A stretch of DNA of 64,000 bases from Takakia lepidozioides. Taxonomy: Eukaryota > Streptophyta > Takakiopsida > Takakiales > Takakiaceae. The stretch lies in contig CM060732.1 in assembly GCA_030704615.1 (NCBI GenBank), positions 77,479,053-77,543,052 of the forward strand. Reading direction: 5' to 3'. The stretch's first letter is position 1. Every line of letters begins with the position of its first letter. The notes under the pieces were generated by a model that was not told the DNA's origin, made no database searches, and saw only the letters and a list, made by a program, of their open reading frames with translations. Positions 12,414-23,600 of this stretch are shown one piece after another. Position numbers and translations under genes: made by a program.

Positions 12414-13113
12414 GAAAAAATTATCTGTCTAAGTACAACCGACTCTCTGGCCCCGTTGAAGTGACAGAGGGGTAGGGAACATGTCCTACTGAGGATGGCA
12501 GCGCATCCCAGGCAGCCCGGCTAGCTTCTGTTAGCTGCTTTCGTAAGTACCTAAGTGCAGAGATATGCTGATTTTCTCTCTGGTTCACTTTCTTTTTCTT
12601 TCTTCAGATGCAGCCGGTGCATCTTCCTTTGTGGATTTTGATGCAGCTTGGTTAGGATTTGCCCTGCCTCTGTAAGCCTCAGTGCTGGCCCTTGTTTTTT
12701 TTCTTTCTTTTTTAAACACAAAGGGCCTTGTATCTCATGTCAAAAGAGGTTGTGGAAAAAATACCCAACAGGAAGCCATGGCCGGCTTTACATCAAATGA
12801 TGGGTAACACCCATGTCAGCAAGGCAAGCCCTACAGTTCTCTGTGAGACCAAAAAGCTATGAACCTTCAGTGTCTACAGAGGTGCAAAGAGAAGAAGAGG
12901 AACTAAAACTTAAAGCCAGATGGCAGAGCGAAAAACCCAGAACCTACACGCAGATTGTGAGGGGTGGAACACGAGCACAATCCACCCTTATGGGGGTAAC
13001 ATGTTCACAAACGGAATACAAGTCATAGGTGGACATAGGGATTTAATTTTTTTTTTCCCCATTATCAGTAAAATTTAAATTTCTTTCCAGTGATTCCTTT
13101 TGTGTAGCAGGAG
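12414..13113. other. CHX 3' flank
   Basis: The presumed 3' UTR begins directly after the TAA with ataagaaaaaattatc. I see no further gene. A T-rich block at about 13044-13056 with following A/T-rich sequence resembles the poly(A) retroposon ends nearer the left edge. Confidence 0.4.
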
Positions 13114-13121
13114 GTTTCAAC

Positions 13122-13330
13122 CAGTGTTGGGCGGTTACCCGCCGGTTCAGGTTAACCGGAAACGGGCCCATTCCTACAGAACCTGACCTGGAACCGGAAC
13201 CTGCCAATGGGGATGGGCACAGAACCGAACGGGCGGTTCCTGCTGGGTGTGAGAACCGGGGCGCAGGGGGGGTAAAAACAGGTTCCGGTTCTTGACCCCT
13301 TGGGTGGGGCTGGTGGGCCCAGGGAAAAAC
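13122..13330. mobile_element. half of a hAT-like element
   Basis: It starts CAGTGTTGGGCGG (13122-13134), the same terminus as the element at 2800, and continues in ggttaaccgg / ggttccggtt-type sequence. The expected partner end CCAACACTG followed by a copy of GTTTCAAC (13114-13121) is not found before 14388. I read it as a one-ended relic. Confidence 0.5.
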
Positions 13331-13339
13331 TTATTTAAT

Positions 13340-13459
13340 GCTCTCAAGCTCCTGAGATCCTGGGTTCAATGCTTGAAGGCCATCAGATTCTATGCTCAAT
13401 GCTTCAGCGCCATGAGATCTTGGGTTCAATCTCCAGCTCCATGATATCCTGGCTCAGTT
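13340..13459. repeat. four imperfect ~30-bp tandem units
   Basis: Units at 13340-13370, 13371-13400, 13401-13430 and 13431-13459 share a cc-atgagatc-tgggttcaat core with substitutions. They lie in the intergenic region between the convergent CHX and VPS13 genes. Confidence 0.7.
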
Positions 13460-14151
13460 CATTAATAAAATGTTTGAAGATGCCAATACTTGCCAGGTAG
13501 CTGAATAGTACTTTCAACCCATAAAATTTTACCCATTTTCTTCTACCAGTTTATTTAGAGTATTTTTGTTTGTTTTTTTGTGTTAGTAAAAACTAACAAA
13601 ATCGTTGGATTTTAGTTCAAATATGTGATTTGGAGTGTGAAGTCAAGGCACAGGGAGTGGCGTACTCTACTTGTGCAACCAAGAATCAAAAGAAGATGAC
13701 GATCCAGGGAAATTGGAAGAGATTTATACATTACAAGAGGATTGGAAATCAAGGAAGGCAGTGGACAATCATCGATATTCCACAGCATCTCCGAAAATGA
13801 CTTTGCTTCATGTGTCCAAGGACAAGTAGCGGGGAAACCAACGATGTTGTCGACTCACACTGGCCAAGAGCAAGGAAGAATGGCCCATGCCACCACATCT
13901 CCCATACCTAGGCCTACCGGAGCATAAATTATTAAAGCTTCTTGACAGGGTAGGTTTCGCATATGTGACCACCAGAAGTAATCCCACGACTATCCACAGA
14001 TCAGCATAGTTTTGATATAAATCTTTCTGAACCTCCACTGAGTTGCAAAGTACAGTGTTAGAAAATTGACAGGGGGCAACCAGAGTGGAACAGCACAATC
14101 GAGACAGGCGAGAGACCAGAAGACAGAATGTTGCAAGATATCACACTGCAT

Positions 14152-14220
14152 ACTTGGCAGGTAGATTCACAGCACTGAACTACCTGCACAACTTGGAAGG
14201 TAGACTCACAGCACTGAACT
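14152..14220. repeat. 30-bp near-perfect duplication
   Basis: Units 14152-14181 and 14191-14220 differ at two positions and share the cacagcactgaact end. A 9-bp spacer separates them. They lie just beyond the VPS13 stop codon, probably in its 3' UTR. Confidence 0.75.
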
Positions 14221-14387
14221 AATCAGTTTTTATTCTTCAAAATTTCCTTAAGCTCTGCAGGTGGATAATGATGAGAGGAAACCAACTGCCCACTTTGCCA
14301 TGACAGAACTGTGTGTTTCTGCTTACAACACAAAAAATGATAGACCTAATTTTGAGATCTTTACAAGGTTCCTGCACTTCACTATGC

Positions 14388-17300
14388 TTAAGCCAAATTT
14401 CCAGAGACAATCCTTCTGGGTGTCACACTACCTTCATGCTTCTGTTCCCTCATGGCAACAAAAGTCAAAGCATCGCTAGCCACAGAGTAGAGGAAACAGT
14501 GCCAAGGAGAGTCACTGGGAGCGTGCCAGATACATGGGCCTTCCAAGTAAGTTTCCTCAGTGAGTTCAGTACGTGCACACCACACTGAATCCAAAGAGGG
14601 CTCGGAATAGGCAGGGACAGCCACACATCCTAGCCCCACATAGTGTTCTGGAGCCCTTGGCATCCAAATGGAAACTGGACTCCCAGACCTATCCTTCCAG
14701 TTTCGCCATACCTGCCAACTCCAGGTTGATTCGGCATGAAATCAGCCTTCCCACTTACATGTGTGCATAAAAAGCTGACGCTTACACTCTCTGAACTCTT
14801 ACAGTTGGAACAAACTTATCACCTGGTTCCAGTACTGGAAAGGAAGGTATGCCGAGTAGTATAAAAACAGATCTAAAGCATACAAAGTGAAACTGATAGT
14901 ACTCATAACTCATTTGCAGTTGCCAATGCCAGTACTGTCTGTGTTTGTCAGAATCCAGTTCTCTACCTTAATGTTTGCAACACAAAACTGTTCCACGAGC
15001 CCTCCTGGTCCTCTACGGACATTATAAAGTTTGCTTGTACCTTTTCCTTCAAGTGCAGAGTGTAGGATATCCAACAGGAATTTGTTTGTTAGACTCAATC
15101 TCAACCTAGTAGAGGCAGATGCTCACTGCTGAAAGCGTCTGGTGATAGCAAATCACTTGATGGCGTAGAGAAAGAAGAACAAAATTACTGTGGACAACCT
15201 TTCAGGAGTGTGCATGTTTGTGAAGGGGGCCTGTATGGATAGGCTATAGAACAAAAATAAGTAACCACTTGCACAGACAGCAACCAGCAGTGAAGTGGAC
15301 TTACAAGATCAAAGCAGGTAGGTGGTGCAAATCTTCCGTCGTCATTCCTGTAGGTAATTGCCTTGGTGGGGGGGTTTTCCCCTGTGTAAGCAACATCCCC
15401 CACAGATACATATCTGCCATATGTGTGCTATGTCAGATCTCAAGTAGGATTGAATCATCTGTATAGATTAATTCATTCTTTGTCCACAAATGATGGCACT
15501 CGTTCAACTAATCAGCATGTCTGCAAATCAGAAACATTCTAATACTTGCTAGGACTCCTCCAAGGCAAGTGCCAGATCTGTCTTAAGGGGACAAACCTAC
15601 AGCTATAACTTTTATAGAAGTGGGGCAGAAATGCTGCCACAAGAAGCTGCAAACGCCTAAGGTGAATATACAGCTTCAAGTTGGAAGTTGAGAGGCATGA
15701 ACATTACCCCTCTGGTGCCATGGGTCGCCAGAATGTGCAGGTCCCTCTTTCTGAGGTTCCCTGGAAAGAAGCAATCAGAGCTCTCAATATCAAATGGGAA
15801 ACTCTTCATGCAAGTTTCACACCCACAAAATTAGAATGCACAATCAAGCTCTACTTACAAACATCACATCAAACTACAGATAGGAGGACATACAGTAAAG
15901 CAGGAGGAGCTGAACCCCTTCCTACTGATATCAGTGGTCCAAATTTGCTCAAATTGATTCACTTCTTGTCTGAATGCATCCTGCACTGCAAGAGACATGC
16001 TCTTTTGCCGCTGGCTGTCTGCAGATCCTGTTGACTTTCGAAGATGTCGTTGTGAACCATTGCTGGACCCAGTCGCACTTCCTCTCTGTGTCTTTTCGGT
16101 CGAGTATTTCTTTCTTTTTCTTGAGTGTGAATGTACATTGGGCTCCGTTGTTGCTGTCATCCCACAAGGTTGGTTTCTCTGGTGGACATCACATCCAAGC
16201 ATGACCGCAACCAACTCATTAGAAAGGAGCTCATGGAGCTACATGTCAGGAGAACTTGGAAGTTACCCAACCTCACGACAAAGTCAGCAGCTAGAGCAGC
16301 GGCTTGCTGCCATGGCCACAGCTCATCGAGAAACATTCTTGGTTCTCCGAGATGATAGAATCTTGCGGCCCAATTACCTTTCGGCATCTTTATCTCCTTC
16401 TCTCCTGAGGGCTTTGAGGCGAGCTCCCACAACCTACAGATAGAGACTGGCAGATGGGAAAACCTGCGGCGGGAGGACCACCTCTGTCCAGCTTGCACAG
16501 GGCGCAACCAGGAAATTGAAACTGAAGAACACTTCTTCTTCTATTGCCCTCTATACTATGAGATCCGTGGGAGATTCCATTGTCTATTCCGTGGAACCCA
16601 ATCTCTCACTGAAGTCTTTCACTATGAGGATCAAAAATGCCTGGCAGCCTACCTGCACGAGGCATTCACCCTCAGACAGTCACTCAAACAATAGTTCTTC
16701 TCTTTGACTCTGGTTTCCTGTTTTCTCTATGAGCTTTCCACGGACGTTATAAAGCACCATTTCATTTCATTTCATTTCATTTCTCATGTTTTTCTTTCCA
16801 TTTTGTCCCATAAGCTCTATGAGCTTTCCGCGGACGTTATAAAGCACCATTTCATTTCTGCAGAAGGCCTTCACCCTTAGACAATCGCTAGAACATTAGT
16901 TCTTATTCTTGGGTTCTGGTTTTGTTCCTCTCTCATGTTTTCTTCCATTTTGTCCCATAAGCTCTATGAGCTTTCCGCGGACGTTATGAAGCACCATTTC
17001 ATTTCATTTCTGTTCTCTCTGTGAGTGGTCATGGTCAGGATACAGCGCAGCACCCAATTGCTGTAAGGAGCAATCATTTGATCAAACAGGAACAGCAAAG
17101 CACAGGTTTTCATGTGAACAAGAAATTTATTATGTCCACATGGGGCCCAGAAGGCCTATGTGCCAAATTAAACATAACATAAGACAATACCAAAGGGAAC
17201 ACCAAAAGACCCCAAGTATTGTGAGACATTTTATGATTTGAAAGGTAAGAGACTTGGCAAATACTTGGTTCATGCCTTGAGGTTTCAACTGATGTGTCTA

Positions 17301-17666
17301 CTTGGATGCCTGACAAATCTCTACTGATAGGGACATCTGAATGTCGCATCAACTTGGCCAGGAGTCATATCGTACCTTTGCGGAAGTATCCCCATGCCCC
17401 CACTCATTTGCACGCCACTGGCAGTGGATGACATGGTATATGTGAGTGGCTTGTGCAATTTCTGACTTTTGAGGCTTGTAACAAGTTATAACATGGGTGA
17501 AACTTTTTGAAGAGTGGCGAAGGTGAATAAGAACACATGAGGGCTGTTGGTTAGCTTGCCCATTTGCTACCTCCATAGCCATTACGTTTTCCCATTGCAC
17601 TTCCCATTGAATCATGCAAGGATCTGACAGTGACTTGTGTGGGTCCTTGGCGTGGGATGGTGGATG
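14388..17666 (-). CDS. VPS13: VPS13 block 12: C-terminus, exons 61-65
   Basis: Exons: 17376-17666, 15894-16153 (left splice site uncertain), 15708-15760, 15305-15413 and 14388-14711 (stop TAA). Exon 61 has WEVQWENVMAMEVANG and continues the PH-like C-terminal domain. Exons 63-65 encode two Vps62-like units (CTFWRPMAPEGYVSVGDVAY and SIWMPRAPEHYVGLGCVAV) and end in a DALTFVAMRE motif as in plant homologues. The phase between exons 61 and 62 does not join (0 to 1), so at least one exon with the expected MWKAY / VPSSQR-like segment is unplaced. The LINE-A insertion at 16181-17012 occupies this gap. The last residues could instead splice at GAAG|GTAGTG (about 14423); reading through to the TAA is simpler. 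Confidence 0.75.
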
Positions 17667-20600
17667 CTGCATAAAACAGAGAGCTATCAGATCGATTGAA
17701 ATGACAGGTTGCAGTGACCATTGAAGAAGAGTTGAAAGGAAAGAGATGAAAGAAAGACAGGAAGAAACTTTATAATGTTCACAGAGGCCTACCAGCGCTT
17801 TGGGACAGGGTGGCAAAAACAAAAAAGACAAGTCTGCCTGCCAAAGTATCTCATGGAGGGAGGCTCAAGAAGAATATTTTTTACTTTCCCATGATGGACA
17901 ATGGAACTGAAAGAGAAAACAATCAGAATGTATCCACAAATCCAAAAGTCACCACCAGAGCGAGAGAAAAAGGACGACAGACATTTCTTGGCATAATTTG
18001 GAAGATGCCGGTTCTACAGACATCCTTACATACATAGACATACATGGTTGAGAAACTGATCATCTGGGTATCACTTACCTTGAGAATAATTACACGCCTG
18101 TTTGTCACCATCAGAATACAGTTGTTGGGGAGATAAAAGTGGTCCTGGTAGAAATCCGACCATGCAAATTTCGCTGGCTCCTTGAACACATCTTTGCTCC
18201 CAAAGTAAGCACCTGCCCCTGCCAGCTGCAAAATAGCCTGCATTCACATAACTTTCAGAGTAAGTTGATTTCTCCTGTGTTGTATGTTCATGTTTTGTAG
18301 AAGTCCCAACAACAGGTTCAAGGTGTTTGTCATAGCGGACGTTATAAAGCTTTAAGCGAACGTTATAAAGCACCATTTCATTCATTTCATTTCATAGACG
18401 AACTAAACCAGAAGGGGACTGTCAAATGAGACAGTCACCAGATGATTAGATCCTCATGACTAGATCCACCTATATGGCTGTATCACTTCTCTATGCTGAG
18501 ATTGTGTGGCATACCTGTCCACGAGCGCTTTTCTCATCGTAAGGGCACAGGACTCCATCCCCGCGAAATGCCCGGGGAAGACGGGACCGCTGACACTCAG
18601 TCTTGTTTTCAAATACACCAAGGCACTGGGAGCAGCTGCCGCCCACCCCATTCACTGTCAGGGCTGCAAAGTCAAGGATGCCGCTAACAGGCTGTGCCAC
18701 AGCGCCCACCATGGCTTGGCCTAAGCCTTGGAAAAGCCCAACAGGTCCGCTTTGACGCACTCTCTCAACAGGTTTTGTGACCACACCTTTAAACCCATAG
18801 GTAAATCCACGTGCAAGGGCTTCTGTCCCCTGAAGAAGCCCATCCCCGAGCCCTCCTACATTTCGGACCCTCTCCTGCATTTTTCAGAAATTGTTTTGAG
18901 AGATAAGAAGAACAAAGTTTGAATAGAGGATAAAAGTTTTTAAGTCTGCTAAGCAAGATATTATAACATCTCCGGATTACCCGGGTGATTGTGATGGTGA
19001 GGATATCACTCGGACAAAGGCAACATCAGGATTGTGTGAAATAAGAAAAAAAATAAGAATAATCTAGGGGCTTCAGCTCTCTGAAGCCATGAAGAGGCTT
19101 GGAAATAGAAATATATATTTACTACTCACAAATTTCATATGTAGCGAAAGTTGAGTCACTAACTCCCTAGAGGTCCACCGGTACTCCTCAAGTTTTGCTC
19201 TATGGTGTCCAACCGAATTCACCAATCGCGGTTTGTGCAGTTTAGTGCCAAGCAGGAGGTTTATGTATGTCACATGGAACTACTTGCATGAATAGGTTGG
19301 TACTCATGTTTAATAGCAATGTCACAAGTGTGCTTTTAAGTATCAAGATATCTCCATATTTGCAATTAAAGGTAGCCATAATAGAAGTACTGAGAAGATC
19401 TGATCTACGGTTAGAGGATTTTTCAGAAGAGAAAACCAGAAACAAAAAGAAAATGAAATGGTACTTCATAACGGCCCTGGGAAGCTCAAAGAGCTTATGG
19501 GACAAAGTGCAAAGAAGTTGAGGTTTCACCTGTTTCTCTCGCAGCTGCAGATAATTTCTATCGTTAGACAAATTTGCAGCTCCCCTGCTCAAGGTTCCAA
19601 GCGTAGAACTAGTCATGCCAAGCACGTCCACGCTTGTAAGGAGCTGCAGTGGCTGGTGGATCAAGTCCCGCTTCACACGATTCAGAATGGAAGATGTCAC
19701 CTGGCTCTTTCGCATATAGTGGTTTTCAAAATAGACACTGCTCAGGCGAATCTGCCACATCACAAACAGATTAATTGCGGTTATTGGTGAGGAAACTGTT
19801 TCTGTTATTGTCCTTTCTGGGTCATGTGTCATGAGTACCAGCATAGAGCTATCCTTACCAAAGTTATATCCCAAAGTAATTGCTAGCAACTGTATCTCCA
19901 GGAAGGGAACAAAAATGACTAATCTGATGTGTGGTTTACAAATGTGTAGAAAGGACTGAAGGGGAGCTTGCCATGACACTCCATATGACGCACACACAAT
20001 CTAACAAAATAATTGAAGAGAGTGCCGTGCAGCTGCTGTGAGTGCACATACTGGCATTTTCGATATGTTGCCAATGGTAGTGAGCAGAGGACCCCAGATG
20101 CCAAGCTTGCCAGCAGGTCGCTGCTCTGGAGCTGTGTCCACTGTCAGCTTCAGCCGCACTTCTGACACATCAATGAGCCTGAAAAGAGAAGCATACAACA
20201 AGAAGCACTAAAATGAGCCACAATTGGGATGCGTGTATCATGACATGTGATGTATGGCAAAACATTGAAGCCAACGTTTCTTCTGAAGCTCTCTATTATT
20301 CTGCATCTTGGTGGTTACACTGCACTGGAGATGTTCCTCTGGTTGCCTGAATTGCCACATGTTAACCTTTAGCAGATCAGCCTTATAAGATTGGCAGTGA
20401 GAAAACAGGCAGTGGAAAAACCTACTCTATTCGAATTTCAGGATCCACTTGTACAACGTCAGAATCCCCAGAGAGACGATCCAGATGCAAACTGTTGTAC
20501 ATCTCCATGACTGCCCAAACGATTGGCTCATGGACATTGATCTGCAATGTGCTTTTAACCTGCAAAGGGAAGTGTTGCAACCAGAGCACTTAGTACTCAG

Positions 20601-23600
20601 GGTCTCTGCAGTCCAAATACCAAACTTTGCAGGCAGCAATGCCAAACCATTTTAGAGCATACATGTTTGACTATGATCATCCCCATGGAGGTAGTTCAGT
20701 TTGTTTTTGCAACTACCTTCATGGAGGAAATAAGCAATCGGCTGTTGTGGACACTGATTAGATTGAAGTGAACAGAGGTTGAGATGAGCAGTGGAAGGTA
20801 TTTGAGAAGGTACTTATAAATTTTATAACCCCAGGAACTTCCTAAGTCATTGACCCAATTAATTTGAAAAAAGGTAGTCCGCTCCTATATTAATGAGGTG
20901 GTGGGCCCGACCACCCGACCAGCATGGAAATTGCATCATGTGGTGTTGGGGCTGATAATGCCCTTAATCTTTCAGCAAGCCTCAAATTGTTGACCATGAT
21001 TTGTACCACTCCTCCATGTATTTCACATGATAACATACCTGTACGCCAACGTAAGGGTACACCTCTGTAGCCTCCACGTTGTCATTACACGTCGCAACAG
21101 TGACCTTCATTACAAACTCCTCATTCTCATCTCTTACTTCTGGAACAAGGAGCACTGGCATGGTTTCCAGCGGTAGCTGGTTATCCAGCTGCATATATTT
21201 TACCATCAGCTCCAGCCTACATTCATAAGCAGCATTTATTAACAAGAATAATATGTTATTTTGTCCACTGGAAACCAAAACCAATGGCCCTCCACAATCA
21301 AAGCTTTGATGTATGCAGTAAACCGGATGGCAATGCTATGAAAGAAGAAATGAACTGTTATCAAGAATGGACGTTACATCTTCATAACGTCCAAGGGAAA
21401 ATCAAACAGTATATGAAAATGGGGCCGCAACAACCAGCCACAACCATAAGACTACAATTCAACAGCGAGAGATTTTCTATAGACAAAACAAATGTTATAA
21501 TGTCCACAGGGGATCCTGAGGCTCCAGGGTAGAACAAGCAGACAGAAGAAGCATCCAGTGGCAGACAGAGAATGGCTGCACTATAAAGCAGGTGCACACA
21601 AACACATTACAAATACCTTAGTGTTTATTTAAGTGGTACCTGCTCACGTTTGCTCCTGAGCCGGATAAGTATGTGAGGTTGACTCTCTCCATGTGCAAGA
21701 ACAGGATCTCTTGCGGCTTTTGGTCAATCACAGACAAACCTAGGCTCCCAATGTTGAGCACGACCTCAAGCTGTGAAGGGGCATCTGGTTTTGTATCGTG
21801 TTCCTGCTGCATAGGCTCAGCTGCTCCCTCAGTGGGCACTGATGACTCTACCTCTTGGGACCCCTCTGTTTCGTGATCTTTCTCAATATATTGATCAAAA
21901 ATCCGAATCACTTTGATATCTCCAACTTCCAACACACGCACACAGAGACTGGTTGTGTTAGTCCCATTGGACATCAAAAGAGGATGGTCACCTGTCTTAT
22001 TGATGTCATATTTGACACTGCTTGAGTGATTACTGTCATTTTGAACCACCTCCAAGCGTTGTTCGCTATGTGCACTTTCCCATGCAAATGATGCCGTGGA
22101 GTGTGGCTGCAGTAACTGCCATGCATGCTCATCAAGGGACACTTGGCGGAACTTTATTTGCTGACCTTTGGTGCGGTTCTCAATCCTGGTATTCCACAAA
22201 CATCTTCAGCACATTTATCTGACTTCAGATGCATGGTATCCATTGCTACACAAACATTTTCCCAGTATTGACATTCTCTACGAAACCCAGAGCATTGGAG
22301 AAAGTGGAGAAATAATTGTCCTCTAAAAACAGCCCAGTGTTCTTGACTGGTTAAGGGTTTCCTGCTTCCACCCTCTCATATTGTTTACTGTGATCACTTG
22401 AACGAAAAGAAAAGAGACAAAATGGGCCAGGCTAGCATGTAGAGTAAAGGTTGACTTCTGCTGAAGCAAGCATAAATTTTGGTGTCACTTCACCCCTGAA
22501 GGACTACTGCCTTCTTTTGCAAGTAGATCATGAATGGTTGCAGTAGAAATGATCACAGATTATCACCTGTAAGGCCCACGTGAAGAGCCAAGCTGGAAAA
22601 GAACCAAAAATCTAGAGCCATCGACATAGCCACGGACATTCACCCGCATGCCTTGCCTCATCCCATTCGCATGGCGCACCACAATATGCATGGTCTCTTC
22701 CTTTTGAATCGCAAATGGGTATGACCACTGTGACCCTTCTAGTTGAACCTGCAGCAATACTGTCATAAGGATAAACCAAAGAGCACGAGACTTCTGTGGA
22801 AATATTACGTCCATGGGAACAAAGTGAACCATGGATACCAAAGAACAATTCCAACGTCAAACATTTCATGTTGATGCACTGGCTCATGCAGGGAAGTCAC
22901 TCCAGTCCTCATAATTCAAGGCCTCTGCAGGGACGGCTTGATCTATTATATTTTCTGGAGTCTCAATGTAAGTTTCAGTTCAGGTTTTCTGTATAGATCA
23001 CCTCTTCTGAGGCCTAGTAGACAATGTCCCAGACTCATTCTCAGATTTTTCTGAAGGCTGTCCTTTAACCAAATCAGGGATTTATGCTCATATACATCAC
23101 AGACAGCAAACATGTGGCATTGATTTAGAGTATGACACTCAGTAATGGAGGGACAAGAGAGGTACAGGTGACAGGATGGGAGAGAGATGAGGGTTTACCT
23201 GCAGCAGTACTGGGTCACCAACTTCACGAAATGGAAAAGAAACTCTCCAATCAGAAGGATCAAGGGTATTGGTCTGGTCCACCCCTTCTTGCTTGAGATT
23301 GAGAGCTTGACCAAGCCTATTTGTGAAAATCATGTAAGGGCGAACTTGCACCACCTGCAGTGAAACAAGACACAGAATAATAGTGTTAGCATCCAACTAG
23401 TGGCAGCATTTCTTGGCTTGCCAAGGTTAGTGGCTATCTTTGTCAAAGCTCAACAGTAGCCATTCCAACTGCCTTTCCGATTAGATCACATGACACTCTC
23501 AGAATTACTTCGGGTTTGACTCTATGACATTATTTGCAATCTGAAGACAGTATTCATTTTCTGAGACACTGTCCGGGGTTCTCTCACCAAAGAGACGCTC

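Noticed and set aside
15997-16443. 148-aa plus-strand frame as a single gene
   Set aside because: Its first part is antisense to VPS13 exon 62 and its second part is LINE-A coding debris.
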